DNA from: an uncultured Chlorobiaceae bacterium
GTDB taxonomy: Bacteria > Bacteroidota > Chlorobiia > Chlorobiales > Chlorobiaceae
Assembly (NCBI GenBank): GCA_903840935.1
Contig: CAIMHT010000083.1
Span: 1 to 37,591 of the forward strand
Length of the DNA: 37,591 nucleotides
Reading direction: 5' to 3'
The translations under genes were made by a program, and so were the position numbers. Positions 27,853 to 36,296 of the stretch are shown here, one piece after another (position 1 is the stretch's first letter; each line of letters begins with the position of its first letter). The notes below the pieces were generated by a model. The model ran no database searches. It was given only the letters and a program-made list of their open reading frames with translations, and had not been told where the DNA came from.

Positions 27853-28380
27853 ATGCTTACGTCAGGAATTATACTTCTTGCCGGTAGTCTTCTGAGCCCG
27901 AACCCCGGCCTTATTTTTTGGACTGCGGTAACATTCGTCATTGTGTTGCTTATACTGAAGAAAATTGCCTGGGGCCCTATTCTTGGTGCTTTGGAAGAGC
28001 GGGAAAAGGGAATTCAGTCCTCTATTGACCGTGCGCATCAGGCAAAGGATGAGTCTGAGGCCATTCTTCGTAAAAACAGGGAATTGCTTGAAAAAGCTGA
28101 TGCTGAATCTGACAGGATCATTCGAGAAGGAAAGGATTATGCTGAAAAGCTTCGCGCTGATTTTACTGACAAGGCGCAGGCAGATGCAAAAAAAATGATT
28201 GCGTCGGCAAAAGATGAAATTGAACAGGAAAAACGCCGTGCACTCGATGTGCTGAGGAATGAAGTTGCTGATCTTGCCGTCAAAGGTGCTGAAAAAATTA
28301 TCAAGACAGCTCTTGATGCCGACATGCAAAAAAAGATCGTTGACAGCATGATTCAGGATCTTTCATCAAAACGTAACTGA
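27853..28380 (+). CDS. atpF: ATP synthase Fo subunit b
   Basis: This 175-residue protein has one N-terminal membrane segment (about 18-36, [18 protein letters not shown]), then [20 protein letters not shown] and a long charged coiled coil, the standard layout of subunit b, the peripheral stalk. The GPI...ALEERE block is typical. A single b-type gene is present; no second b' gene is seen here. A TTG two codons upstream (27847) is open but ATG 27853 is the better start. It lies just after the hairpin following atpE and 15 bp before atpH. Confidence 0.94.
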   Translation: MLTSGIILLAGSLLSPNPGLIFWTAVTFVIVLLILKKIAWGPILGALEEREKGIQSSIDRAHQAKDESEAILRKNRELLEKADAESDRIIREGKDYAEKLRADFTDKAQADAKKMIASAKDEIEQEKRRALDVLRNEVADLAVKGAEKIIKTALDADMQKKIVDSMIQDLSSKRN

Positions 28381-28395
28381 AAACTGCTCACCGTC

Positions 28396-28932
28396 ATGTC
28401 AACTCTCATTGCCAGCCGTCGATATGCTTCTGCTCTTTTGTCAGCAGCAGAAGAGGGTAATTTTCTTGATCTTATTGTTGAGGAGTTGCAAGTGATCAAG
28501 GGGGTTCTTGAAAACTCCCGTGATCTTGTTCATGCCCTGCGGAGTCCTCTTGTCAAAGGTGACAAGAAAATTCATATACTCGAAGAAATCTTCCGCGATT
28601 CGATCGGGGAGAAAATGTTCATGTTTTTAAAGTTGGTTGCCAGAAAAAAACGTGCAGGGCTTTTACCTGAAATTATTGATGAGTTTCAAATTCTGCTTGA
28701 TGAAAAACGAGGCGTGATCAATGTTGATATTACCAGCGCGGTTCCGCTTTCTGATGAACAGGTTGACGAATTGGTGATGAAGCTTGCTGCTTTTACGGGC
28801 AAGAAAATCAGGCCAAGGATGCTTCTCAATGAGCAGTTTATTGGTGGTGTTGCTATCAAAATTGGTGATACGATTTACGATGGAACCATCAGTCATCAGC
28901 TTCAACTGTTCCGTCGTACCCTTGTCTCCTGA
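28396..28932 (+). CDS. atpH: ATP synthase F1 subunit delta
   Basis: This 178-residue protein matches the delta (OSCP) subunit that joins F1 to the peripheral stalk: ASRRYASALLSAAEE at the N-terminus, LRSPLVKGDKKIHILEEIF in the helical domain, and the C-terminal RPRMLLNEQFIGGVAIKIGDTIYDGTISHQL (family pattern GG...I.IGD...D.S...L). It closes the operon: a strong terminator follows, and atpA, atpG, atpD and atpC must lie elsewhere. Confidence 0.95.
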   Translation: MSTLIASRRYASALLSAAEEGNFLDLIVEELQVIKGVLENSRDLVHALRSPLVKGDKKIHILEEIFRDSIGEKMFMFLKLVARKKRAGLLPEIIDEFQILLDEKRGVINVDITSAVPLSDEQVDELVMKLAAFTGKKIRPRMLLNEQFIGGVAIKIGDTIYDGTISHQLQLFRRTLVS

Positions 28933-28976
28933 AACAGGCAGGTGACCTGCGCTCTTCGTCGAAGAACTCAATAGTC

Positions 28977-29006
28977 AATAGCCTGCTCGCGCAGGCTATT
29001 TTTTTT
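28977..29006 (+). terminator. Rho-independent terminator of the atp operon
   Basis: AATAGCCTGC (28977-28986) and GCAGGCTATT (28991-29000) form a perfect 10-bp stem with a TCGC loop, followed by six T residues running on from the stem. It lies 44 bp after the atpH stop. Confidence 0.92.
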
Positions 29007-29022
29007 ACTGTTGAAATGCAAT

Positions 29023-29051
29023 TTGCGTGTAGTACTGAAAATTTGTAGAAT
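29023..29051 (+). promoter_or_regulatory. Promoter of the tRNA-Ala gene
   Basis: TTGCGT (29023-29028) and TAGAAT (29046-29051) are separated by exactly 17 bp and would start transcription within a few bases of the tRNA 5' end at 29061. It lies just after the atp terminator. Confidence 0.6.
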
Positions 29052-29060
29052 CTAATGTCA

Positions 29061-29133
29061 GGGGCTTTAGCTCAGTTGGTAGAGCGTCTCGTTCGCAATG
29101 AGAAGGTCAGGGGTTCGACTCCCCTAAGCTCCA
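29061..29133 (+). tRNA. tRNA-Ala (anticodon CGC)
   Basis: The 73-nt sequence folds into a full cloverleaf: acceptor GGGGCTT/AAGCTCC, D arm GCTC/GAGC, anticodon stem TCTCG/TGAGA with loop TTCGCAA, and T arm AGGGG TTCGACT CCCCT. The anticodon is CGC, reading GCG (alanine). The G3:U70 wobble pair, the main alanine identity element, is present, as is A73. The 3' CCA is not encoded (CAA follows), so it must be added after transcription. It lies between the atp terminator and the BamD-like gene. Confidence 0.97.
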
Positions 29134-29218
29134 CAAAAAAATTCACAGCGCGCTCTTTTTCTGGAGTTGCGTTTTATATGTGTCCTCTTTTCCATAAAAA
29201 GAATAATGGAGTTATTCT

Positions 29219-30112
29219 ATGTCGGTTACCAGATTTTTTTCACGTTCAGCAGTGATCCTGTTTGCGATGGGGTTACTGATGAGTTCCGGCTGTTCATCTT
29301 CAAAGCCGGTAATGACTGCGACAGAGCGCGTGAATGAAGGATATGCGAAGGCTCAGAAGTTGTACGACAAGGGCGATTACAGTGAAGCTGCGATAGGGTT
29401 TGAATCACTGCTTTTTACATCCCGGGCCACGGCTCTTGAGGATGATGTGCTTTATTACCTTGCACAGTCATATTATCGTTCCGGGCAGTATATTCTTTCT
29501 GCGGAGATGTTTACCAGGTTGCAGCAGCAGGTTTCTTCCACCCCTTACGCAAGAACGTCACAGTTTCTGCTTGCAAAATCCTATGAAAAGCTCTCTCCTC
29601 ATTTTGAACTCGATCAGCAATATACCAACAAAGCTATAGAACAGTTTGGTCTCTACCTTGAACTCTATCCTATGACGGATTCATCGAAGCTTGCCAGCGA
29701 TGTTGAGACCTACAGGGAGTTGCTGAAGATTAATCCCGGGAATGCCGTCTATAAGCAGAACTTTGCTGCGGCTACGGCTAAATATTCCCGGATTGACAGT
29801 TTGAAATATGCTGAAAAGGCGATTCCTGTTTTGAGAGAAAAACTGGCTAAAAACACTTATTTTATAGCTCATCAGTATGTTCAGCTTAAAAAGTATAAAG
29901 CTGCTGTTATCTTTTACGACGAGGTCATCAAAGGTTATGCTGATACCGTATACTTCAAGCAGGCTCTTGCTGCAAAAATTGATGTCTTGATGAAGCGCAA
30001 GAAGTGGTTTGATGCAGGTCAGGCGCTCGACCAGTACGTCCAGCGTTTCCCTGAAAAACAGAAAGAGATGAAGGGTGTCAGGGAGAAAATCAATCGGAAT
30101 TTCAAAAACTGA
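29219..30112 (+). CDS. Outer membrane assembly lipoprotein BamD-like
   Basis: This 297-residue lipoprotein precursor has a signal peptide ending in the lipobox MSSGC (Cys25). Tetratricopeptide-like helices follow (NEGYAKAQKLYDKGDYSEAAIGFESLLF, then LAQSYYRSGQYILSAEMFTRL and FLLAKSYEKLSP...), the layout of BamD/YfiO. BamD is the essential lipoprotein of the beta-barrel assembly machine at the outer membrane. The order of repeats and the pattern of residues match; identity is moderate and other TPR lipoproteins are possible. GGAG lies eight bases before the ATG. nadD follows after 12 bp. Confidence 0.82.
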   Translation: MSVTRFFSRSAVILFAMGLLMSSGCSSSKPVMTATERVNEGYAKAQKLYDKGDYSEAAIGFESLLFTSRATALEDDVLYYLAQSYYRSGQYILSAEMFTRLQQQVSSTPYARTSQFLLAKSYEKLSPHFELDQQYTNKAIEQFGLYLELYPMTDSSKLASDVETYRELLKINPGNAVYKQNFAAATAKYSRIDSLKYAEKAIPVLREKLAKNTYFIAHQYVQLKKYKAAVIFYDEVIKGYADTVYFKQALAAKIDVLMKRKKWFDAGQALDQYVQRFPEKQKEMKGVREKINRNFKN

Positions 30113-30124
30113 TCAGAGTCAGCC

Positions 30125-30766
30125 GTGCATCTGGCAGTTTTCGGTGCATCATTTGATCCACCGCACAATGGCCATCTTGCTCTCTCTCTTTTTGCCAGAG
30201 AGTTGCTTGGGCTTGACAGGATAATTATCTCGGTTTCCAATAATCCGTTCAAGCAAAACAGAAGTACCACCGACGAGCACAGGCTGCGCATGGCTGAGCT
30301 TCTTTCCCGGGAAATCAATTGTACCGGATCCTCAAGTGAGGTGAGCGGATGGGAGCTTGAAAAAAAGCAGCCATCATATACGGTCGATCTCATGCGCTAT
30401 CTCCACCATCTCTACCCAACCTGTAAACTGACTCTGCTTGTCGGCGAAGACAGCTTCAGGGAGTTTGCTTTGTGGAAGGAGCCTGAAGCGCTGTTTTTAT
30501 TGTGTGATATTGTGGTCTTCAGCAGAGCCTCAACCCGACAGAGTGAACCGCAGCCAGAAACCATTCGACACAAAGGAGAGATAAAATTTATCGATTTCAC
30601 CTCTCCCCTCTCTTCTACGCTCATCAGGGATTCGGTTGCTGCCGGGCTCTCTGTCTCCCGACTTGTTCCTCCTTCAGTGTGTCGTCACATCACAGAGCAC
30701 GGGCTTTATCGAAATCCTTTGAAGCTGGCTACATCGACTCAGGCGCTGAAACGCCAAGAATCCTGA
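30125..30766 (+). CDS. nadD: Nicotinate-nucleotide adenylyltransferase NadD
   Basis: This 213-residue nucleotidyltransferase has the motif [15 protein letters not shown] (6-20, with the HxGH at 14-17) and SSTLIRDS (163-170), the two signatures of NadD. It converts nicotinate mononucleotide and ATP to deamido-NAD+ in the NAD pathway. The start is a GTG at 30125, since the conserved strand LAVFGASF begins directly after it; no good ribosome site is seen. It is 12 bp after the BamD-like gene, and its last 38 bp overlap the convergent argS gene. Confidence 0.93.
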   Translation: MHLAVFGASFDPPHNGHLALSLFARELLGLDRIIISVSNNPFKQNRSTTDEHRLRMAELLSREINCTGSSSEVSGWELEKKQPSYTVDLMRYLHHLYPTCKLTLLVGEDSFREFALWKEPEALFLLCDIVVFSRASTRQSEPQPETIRHKGEIKFIDFTSPLSSTLIRDSVAAGLSVSRLVPPSVCRHITEHGLYRNPLKLATSTQALKRQES

Positions 30767-32387
30767 ATCCGTTACGCAGTACCTGACGTGTTGCCAATGA
30801 AAGCAAGAGTCGTGCCCTGGCGATATCCGGCTCTGCTTTGAGAATGGGGCACTCCTGATAGAATCGGTGAAAAACTTCAGCCAGGGCGTGCAGGTATTCG
30901 ACCATTTTTTGCGGTTCAAGCAAACGGAGGCTTGTTTTGATCATATCCGGATAATCAAGCAGGGCAAATCCCAGTTGCAGTTCTGCCGGAGAGTTGAGCT
31001 GTTGCAGAAGATAATGCTCATGGCTGGAGGCGGCCTCAAATCCAATTTCCTGCCGGGCCATACGCAACAGGCTGCAAATTCTTGCATGAGCGTATTGCAG
31101 ATAGAAGACCGGATTGTCCTTCGACTGTTTTTTCGCCAGTTCAACGTCGAAATTCAGATGTGAATCCTTGCCCCGCATGATGAAAAAGAGCCGGGTCGCA
31201 TCTGCTCCGACATCGTCAATCAGATCGTCCAGCAGATCGGCATTGCCCTTTCTTGTTGACATTTTGAGGGTTTGTCCGTCAACCGTTGTGGTAACAAACT
31301 GGTTGATGGCGACCTTGATTCGCCCTGTATCGTAACCAAGAATTTTAAGGGCCTCAATCACGTCAGGGTATTCGTCGATATGGTCGGCGCCGAAAACATT
31401 GACGATTATGTCGAAGCCTCGCTCAAACTTTGTGATATGGTAAGCAATATCGGGCAGACGATAGCTCGGTTCGCCTGAAGATTTGACAAGTACCTTGTCT
31501 TTTTCCTGTCCGATTTTTGTGGTCTGAAACCAGGTTGCGCCATCGTATTCTGTGATGAATCCTTTGCTTTCAAGGGCATCAATCACGTTCTGGTTTGCGG
31601 TAATGCCCTTTTCATCGGGCTTGTAGAGGTTATGTTCATTGAAAAATGAGTCATGCCGGATGCTGAGGCGTTCAAGCGTCTTGCGAATCGAGGTGAAAAT
31701 GACCTCTTCCGCACTTTTTTTGAACAACTCTATCTCCGTGTTTTCCGCAAATGCAGTTCCATGATCACGGTAAATCTCTTCAGCAATATCGCCGATATAC
31801 TCACCCTGGTAATGGGTGGCGGGGAACTCGATCACCTGGCCGCAGCGCTCCAGATAACGGAGTCGTACGGATTCCCCCAGAATCTGCATCTGTCGGCCGG
31901 CATCATTGAAATAGTACTCCCTTGTAACCTCGTAGCCTTGGGTTGCAAAGAGATTGGCAATGCAGTCGCCAAGCACGCCGCCCCGGCCACGTCCTATGGT
32001 CAGCGGACCGGTAGGATTTGCGCTGACATATTCAACAACAGCCTTTTTCCCCTGGCCAATGCTCCCATTTCCGTAACGGTCACCCTCAAGCAGCACCTGC
32101 TCGACTGAGTGCATGATAAAGTGCGGTGTGAGATAAAAGTTGATGAATCCAGCACCTGCAACCTCTACTTTGGCAATGGTATCCGGAGGGAAATGCAGGT
32201 GTTCGATAATGGTTTGAGCGAGTTCACGGGGATTTCTTTTGCACTCCCTGGCGGTAAGCAAGGCTATGTTTGTCGAAAAGTCGCCAAACTTCTTGTCGGC
32301 GGGCTGTTCGATCTGGATTGGTTTATCGGTCGTAATGCCTCCAGAGCAGAGGGCACTATGGATAAGAGGACGAAAAAATTCTTGCAT
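30729..32387 (-). CDS. argS: Arginyl-tRNA synthetase
   Basis: This 552-residue class I synthetase has the N-terminal Add-1 domain ([13 protein letters not shown]), the catalytic block [45 protein letters not shown], a KMSKS-type loop KMSTRKG (375-381) and the C-terminal anticodon-binding domain with [14 protein letters not shown]. It charges tRNA-Arg. The HIGH motif is replaced by TIGR (130-133); both histidines are lost while all surrounding residues are conserved, so the gene looks functional rather than decayed. It is the last gene of the trpS-HAD-argS set, 8 bp after the HAD gene. Confidence 0.94.
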   Translation of the reverse strand: MQEFFRPLIHSALCSGGITTDKPIQIEQPADKKFGDFSTNIALLTARECKRNPRELAQTIIEHLHFPPDTIAKVEVAGAGFINFYLTPHFIMHSVEQVLLEGDRYGNGSIGQGKKAVVEYVSANPTGPLTIGRGRGGVLGDCIANLFATQGYEVTREYYFNDAGRQMQILGESVRLRYLERCGQVIEFPATHYQGEYIGDIAEEIYRDHGTAFAENTEIELFKKSAEEVIFTSIRKTLERLSIRHDSFFNEHNLYKPDEKGITANQNVIDALESKGFITEYDGATWFQTTKIGQEKDKVLVKSSGEPSYRLPDIAYHITKFERGFDIIVNVFGADHIDEYPDVIEALKILGYDTGRIKVAINQFVTTTVDGQTLKMSTRKGNADLLDDLIDDVGADATRLFFIMRGKDSHLNFDVELAKKQSKDNPVFYLQYAHARICSLLRMARQEIGFEAASSHEHYLLQQLNSPAELQLGFALLDYPDMIKTSLRLLEPQKMVEYLHALAEVFHRFYQECPILKAEPDIARARLLLSLATRQVLRNGFRILGVSAPESM

Positions 32388-32395
32388 CAGATTCG

Positions 32396-33094
32396 TTATA
32401 AGATGGTCATGGGTTGCTTCTCATTGAGTTTTCTCAAGAGATCATCAGTACAAAGGAGGGTAAAATCGTCGATGACCTGCAGGACATTATCGAAATGGCT
32501 GAAAGCCTCGGCGCTGTTGGTTGTGGTGAGTGCTACGCACTGCATTCCAGCTTTTCTGGCAGCCTCAACACCAGGGATGGCATCCTCAAAGACAATACAT
32601 GCCGATGGAGGTACCTCCAGAAGAGTGGCGACACGTAAAAAAATATCTGGCTGAGGCTTGCCGTGACGCACCTGAAAAGGATCAACAATGGCCTGGAACT
32701 TGTCACTCATTTCAAGGATTCCGAGGACGTAGTCGATGTTTTTCGGGCCTGCACCGGTGCCGATTCCAAGCTTGACACCCCGCTGGCTTGCATCATCAAG
32801 AAATTGTCCGAGACCAGGCATCGCTTTGATGCGGTCGCGCGACATGACCCGATAAAGAAAATCCTTCAGCTCGGTAAGCCGTTCAGCTTCCCGTTCACTG
32901 ATCTCCGGGTCGAGAAAGTAACGGAGTACGTCAAGGCCTTTCATGCCTGCCGTTTCCACCAGGTATCGTTCGGCGTCAAGTCCTTTAAGGCCGAAATCCC
33001 GGAAGAGTTCGACCCATGAGTCTGCATGGAATTGCATGTTATCGGTCAGCACTCCATCCATGTCAAAAATAAAAGCCTGTTTTTTGTTCAGCAT
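32396..33094 (-). CDS. HAD-superfamily hydrolase, beta-phosphoglucomutase/phosphatase type
   Basis: This 232-residue HAD enzyme of subfamily IA with a helical cap has motif [11 protein letters not shown] (nucleophile D11, acid/base D13), motif II GIGTG (with Thr), motif [13 protein letters not shown] (Lys) and motif [18 protein letters not shown]. It is close in pattern to beta-phosphoglucomutase and sugar-phosphate phosphatases; the substrate is unknown. It lies 6 bp after trpS and 8 bp before argS, so it is surely co-transcribed with them, but no functional link with tRNA charging is evident. Confidence 0.85.
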   Translation of the reverse strand: MLNKKQAFIFDMDGVLTDNMQFHADSWVELFRDFGLKGLDAERYLVETAGMKGLDVLRYFLDPEISEREAERLTELKDFLYRVMSRDRIKAMPGLGQFLDDASQRGVKLGIGTGAGPKNIDYVLGILEMSDKFQAIVDPFQVRHGKPQPDIFLRVATLLEVPPSACIVFEDAIPGVEAARKAGMQCVALTTTNSAEAFSHFDNVLQVIDDFTLLCTDDLLRKLNEKQPMTIL

Positions 33095-33100
33095 GGGGGT

Positions 33101-34147
33101 TTAACGATGGTTGCTGCAGGTTGTTTCGCCCAGCTTCATGGCAGCCCTTACCTCCTGCATGGTCTGGCGGGCGATGACTTTTGCTTTTATTTCGCCTTCA
33201 AAAAGGATCTCTTTTACAAGCTCCATGTTGGATTCATAATAACGGCGTTTTTCAATCAGGGGGGACAGTTCCTGTGAAATATTGCAGGCACAAAGTTTTT
33301 TGCAATCCACACAGCCAAGCGAGCCTGCGCGACAATCGTTCTCTATAGTGCAGAGTTGTTCCTGCGGGGCAAATTTTTTGTGGTAACTGAAGACGGTGCA
33401 GACTTCAGGATGCCCCGGATCATTTTTTCGGATTTTTTGTGTATCGGTTACTGCCGTGCGCATTTTTTTCATCACCTCATCGGGTCCGTCTGAAAGGAGA
33501 ATCGTGTTGCCGAGAGACTTTGACATTTTTGCCTTTCCATCGAGACCGACCAGGCGGGAGAATTTCGTTATTTTAGGTTCCGGTTCAGCAAAGACCTCTC
33601 CCAGAACGGGATGCGGATAGTGATTGTTGAATTTGCGTGCGATCTCCCGGGTAATCTCTACATGAGGTATCTGGTCTTCGCCCACAGGAACCACATTGCC
33701 TTTGTAGAGAAGAATATCGGCGGCCTGCAGAACAGGGTAACCCAGATGGCCATAAATCAGTGAATCCATATTGAGGTCACGTATCTGCTCCTTCAGTGTC
33801 GGGTTCCGTTCCAGACGCGACGAGGTGATCAGCATGGCAAAAAGCAGAAAGAGCTCGGCATGTTCCTTGACCTGCGACTGGCGGAAGAGCGGACTTTTTT
33901 CGGGATCAACACCGGCTGCCAGCCAGTCGATCACCATATCGAGCGTGTGCGTGTAGATTTCGCTGGTATCAAGCGAGGTCGTCAGGTTGTGATAATCGGC
34001 AATGAGGAAGCAGGTCTCGTAAACCCTTGCCCCCTTTTCGTCAAGCAGATTTTGCTGCTCAACCCAGCTTTCAAGGGCACCGGTGAAATGACCAAGATGG
34101 AGTTTGCCGGTAGGGCGCATTCCGCTTAAAATTCGTTGTGTTCCCAT
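33101..34147 (-). CDS. trpS: Tryptophanyl-tRNA synthetase with putative [4Fe-4S] site
   Basis: This 348-residue class I synthetase has HIGH as LHLGH (16-20) and KMSKS at 207-211. GEDQIPHVEITREIARKFN and ADILLYKGNVVPVG are typical of bacterial TrpRS. It charges tRNA-Trp. Near the C-terminus, cysteines C250, C272, C279 and C282 form C-x21-C-x6-C-x2-C within PEVCTVF...DCRAGSLGCVDCKK. This closely resembles the C-x22-C-x6-C-x2-C iron-sulfur motif known from Thermotoga maritima TrpRS, next to the anticodon-binding domain. Three further cysteines lie nearby (C266, C286, C288). It is the first gene of its operon; no ribosome site is evident at the ATG. Confidence 0.95.
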   Translation of the reverse strand: MGTQRILSGMRPTGKLHLGHFTGALESWVEQQNLLDEKGARVYETCFLIADYHNLTTSLDTSEIYTHTLDMVIDWLAAGVDPEKSPLFRQSQVKEHAELFLLFAMLITSSRLERNPTLKEQIRDLNMDSLIYGHLGYPVLQAADILLYKGNVVPVGEDQIPHVEITREIARKFNNHYPHPVLGEVFAEPEPKITKFSRLVGLDGKAKMSKSLGNTILLSDGPDEVMKKMRTAVTDTQKIRKNDPGHPEVCTVFSYHKKFAPQEQLCTIENDCRAGSLGCVDCKKLCACNISQELSPLIEKRRYYESNMELVKEILFEGEIKAKVIARQTMQEVRAAMKLGETTCSNHR

Positions 34148-34278
34148 AAGAATAATTGATGCCGCAGTAACCCGGCAGCGAGCGCGGCTGTTTCAGGCTG
34201 GGTCGTGGTTCAGTAAGGCTCCAAATGCTTCTGAAGTTATAACAGTTGACAGAAAGATAAAAGGCCTTTGTTTGTTTT

Positions 34279-34308
34279 TTGTTTTCATGATACGATAGAC
34301 TATATTAT
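34279..34308 (+). promoter_or_regulatory. Candidate promoter for ffs
   Basis: TTGTTT (34279-34284) is followed after 16 bp by TATATT (34301-34306), or after 18 bp by TATTAT (34303-34308). The start would be near 34314, about 50 nt before the first paired base of the SRP RNA, so 5' processing would be needed. A second TATATT at 34357 without a good -35 is an alternative. The remaining part of 34148-34362 shows nothing else that I can support. Confidence 0.3.
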
Positions 34309-34362
34309 GCAACTTGTGTTTCGGTTTCCTGGCAGATAAGGAATTCGAAAACCCCCTATATT

Positions 34363-34466
34363 AGAGAGTAAGTCCTATACAACGTTCAGTTACCCAACCA
34401 TGTCAGATCCGGAAGGAAGCAGCATCCGGTAATTTGAGTGTGTGATATAGTAAGCTTACTCTCTTT
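34363..34466 (+). ncRNA. ffs: Signal recognition particle RNA (small bacterial type, 4.5S)
   Basis: The highly conserved SRP RNA apex is present: GTCAG, then TCC-GGAA-GGA (GGAA tetraloop at 34411-34414), then AGCAGC opposite, the Ffh-binding internal loop. Further stems fit one long hairpin: ACGTTCA (34382-34388) pairs with TGAGTGT (34435-34441), TTACC with GGTAA, and the closing stem AGAGAGTAAG (34363-34372) pairs with CTTACTCTCT (34455-34464). A T run follows directly and makes the closing stem act as terminator. The RNA joins Ffh to target nascent membrane proteins. There is no Alu domain. Exact ends are approximate. Confidence 0.9.
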
Positions 34467-34470
34467 TTTT
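34455..34470 (+). terminator. Terminator arm of ffs
   Basis: The 3' strand CTTACTCTCT of the SRP RNA closing stem runs into six T residues (34465-34470). It can also pair locally, AGTAAGCTTACT being self-complementary. It lies about 33 bp before the deoxyhypusine-synthase-like gene, leaving little room for a separate promoter. Confidence 0.65.
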
Positions 34471-34503
34471 ATTGTACACTTTTAATTACGTCGGGAGATT
34501 GTT

Positions 34504-35553
34504 ATGCCGTCAGCATTCACCAAAGATGAGCTACTGAACGCGCCGGTTCGGCATATTGATATCAAGCAACTGAATATTGTTCCCCTGATTGACCAGATGA
34601 GCGACACCGCATTTCAGGCACGCAACCTGGCAAGAGCGGCCACCATTCTGGATCTCATGCAGCAGGACAAGGAGTGCGCCGTTATCCTCACCCTTGCCGG
34701 TTCGCTGATCAGCGCGGGGTTGAAGCAGGTAATTATCGACATGATCGACAATAATATGGTTGATGCCATTGTCTCTACTGGCGCCAACATTGTCGATCAG
34801 GACTTTTTTGAAGCCCTTGGATTTCATCATTACAAGGGGACGCAGTTTATCGATGATGCCATTCTCCGCGAGCTGCATATCGACCGTATTTACGACACCT
34901 TTATTGACGAAGATGATCTTCGCGTCTGTGATGATACAACCGCGATCATTGCCAACGCCATGCAGCCCGGCACCTACTCGTCCCGCGAATTTATTGTCGA
35001 AATGGCCAAATATATTGAGGCCAACAACCTCGACAAAAACTCCATCGTCTACAAGGCCTACGAAAAAGGCGTGCCGATTTTCTGCCCCGCTTTTTCGGAC
35101 TGCTCTGCCGGATTCGGACTGGTCCATCACCAGTGGCATAATCCTGAACAGCATGTCGCAATCGACTCGGTGAAGGATTTTCGTGAACTGACCAGAATCA
35201 AGATCGAGAATGACAAGACCGGTATCTTCATGATTGGTGGAGGTGTTCCAAAAAACTTTACCCAGGATATCGTTGTTGCGGCTGAAGTGCTCGGTCATGA
35301 CGACGTCTCCATGCACACCTACGCCGTGCAGATCACCGTTGCCGATGAGCGTGATGGCGCACTTTCCGGCTCAACCCTCAAGGAGGCCAGTTCATGGGGC
35401 AAGGTTGACACCGTTCACGAACAGATGGTCTTTGCCGAAGCGACCATTGCTTTGCCGCTGATTGCCAGCTATGCTTATCACAAACGCAGTTGGGAAGGTC
35501 GCCAGCCAAAAAACTTCAATGCCATGCTTGATCGTCAACAAATAACCGCTTGA
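34504..35553 (+). CDS. Deoxyhypusine synthase-like protein
   Basis: This 349-residue protein follows the deoxyhypusine synthase fold: MVDAIVSTGANIVDQDFFEALG, CPAFSDCSAGFGL, MIGGGVPKNF, TVADERDGALSGST and the block SSWGKV, where K300 matches the lysine that forms the enzyme-butylamine imine in human DHS. Eukaryotic and archaeal DHS modify eIF5A/aIF5A using spermidine and NAD+. Bacteria lack that target, and bacterial relatives are thought to act on polyamines (homospermidine synthase-like). The substrate here is unknown. GGGAG precedes the ATG. It lies after ffs and 9 bp before the transaldolase, in one operon. Confidence 0.88.
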   Translation: MPSAFTKDELLNAPVRHIDIKQLNIVPLIDQMSDTAFQARNLARAATILDLMQQDKECAVILTLAGSLISAGLKQVIIDMIDNNMVDAIVSTGANIVDQDFFEALGFHHYKGTQFIDDAILRELHIDRIYDTFIDEDDLRVCDDTTAIIANAMQPGTYSSREFIVEMAKYIEANNLDKNSIVYKAYEKGVPIFCPAFSDCSAGFGLVHHQWHNPEQHVAIDSVKDFRELTRIKIENDKTGIFMIGGGVPKNFTQDIVVAAEVLGHDDVSMHTYAVQITVADERDGALSGSTLKEASSWGKVDTVHEQMVFAEATIALPLIASYAYHKRSWEGRQPKNFNAMLDRQQITA

Positions 35554-35562
35554 GGTGAGAGA

Positions 35563-36231
35563 ATGAAATTTTTTATTGATACAGCAAATCTCGACGAAAT
35601 CCGTGCAGCCGCGAAACTCGGTGTGCTTGATGGCGTTACCACCAACCCGTCGCTTATCGCGAAAATCGTTGGTGATCCGTCGAACTTCACCTACAACGAC
35701 TTCAAGGCGCACATCGCCCGGATATGCGAGATCGTTGATGGCCCGGTCAGCGCCGAGGTCACCTGCCTCAAGGCCGAGGAGATGATCGCCGAGGGCGAAG
35801 ATCTCGCCGCCATCCACGAGAACGTGGTGGTGAAATGCCCGCTCACCATCGACGGACTGAAGGCCATCAAACACTTCTCATCCAACGGCATCCGCACCAA
35901 CGCGACGCTCGTTTTCTCTCCGAACCAGGCGCTCCTTGCCGCCAAGGCCGGAGCAGACTACGTGAGCCCCTTCGTTGGCCGCCTTGACGATATCAGCACC
36001 GACGGTATGGCACTTGTCAAGCAGATTCTCACCATTTATGATAATTACGGATACCCGACCGAAGTGATCGTGGCCAGTGTGCGCACTCCCCTGCACGTTG
36101 TTGATGCCGCCATGATGGGAGCGGACATCGCCACCATTCCCTACAGTGTCATCAAACAGTTGGTGAACCACCCGCTTACCGACGTTGGCCTGAAGAAGTT
36201 CATGGATGATGCCGCAGTGATGAAGAAGTAG
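35563..36231 (+). CDS. tal: Transaldolase (TalC/FSA type)
   Basis: This 222-residue small transaldolase of the FSA/TalC type has [14 protein letters not shown] at the N-terminus, [11 protein letters not shown] (24-34), the Schiff-base lysine K91 in [33 protein letters not shown] and [26 protein letters not shown]. It moves a dihydroxyacetone unit between sugar phosphates in the pentose phosphate pathway; some members are fructose-6-phosphate aldolases, and sequence alone does not separate the two here. AGGTGAGA lies just before the ATG. Codons are visibly C-ending and GC-rich compared with neighbours, suggesting high expression. A strong terminator follows. Confidence 0.94.
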   Translation: MKFFIDTANLDEIRAAAKLGVLDGVTTNPSLIAKIVGDPSNFTYNDFKAHIARICEIVDGPVSAEVTCLKAEEMIAEGEDLAAIHENVVVKCPLTIDGLKAIKHFSSNGIRTNATLVFSPNQALLAAKAGADYVSPFVGRLDDISTDGMALVKQILTIYDNYGYPTEVIVASVRTPLHVVDAAMMGADIATIPYSVIKQLVNHPLTDVGLKKFMDDAAVMKK

Positions 36232-36262
36232 TTGCTTTCAGCGCTATTCATCTTCTTTTTTG

Positions 36263-36296
36263 AGCCGGATATGCAGCCCATATTCGGCTTTTTTTT
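36263..36296 (+). terminator. Rho-independent terminator after transaldolase
   Basis: AGCCGGATATG (36263-36273) pairs with CATATTCGGCT (36279-36289) over 11 bp (one G-T), loop CAGCC, followed by seven T residues. It lies 31 bp after the tal stop codon and closes the operon. Confidence 0.92.
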
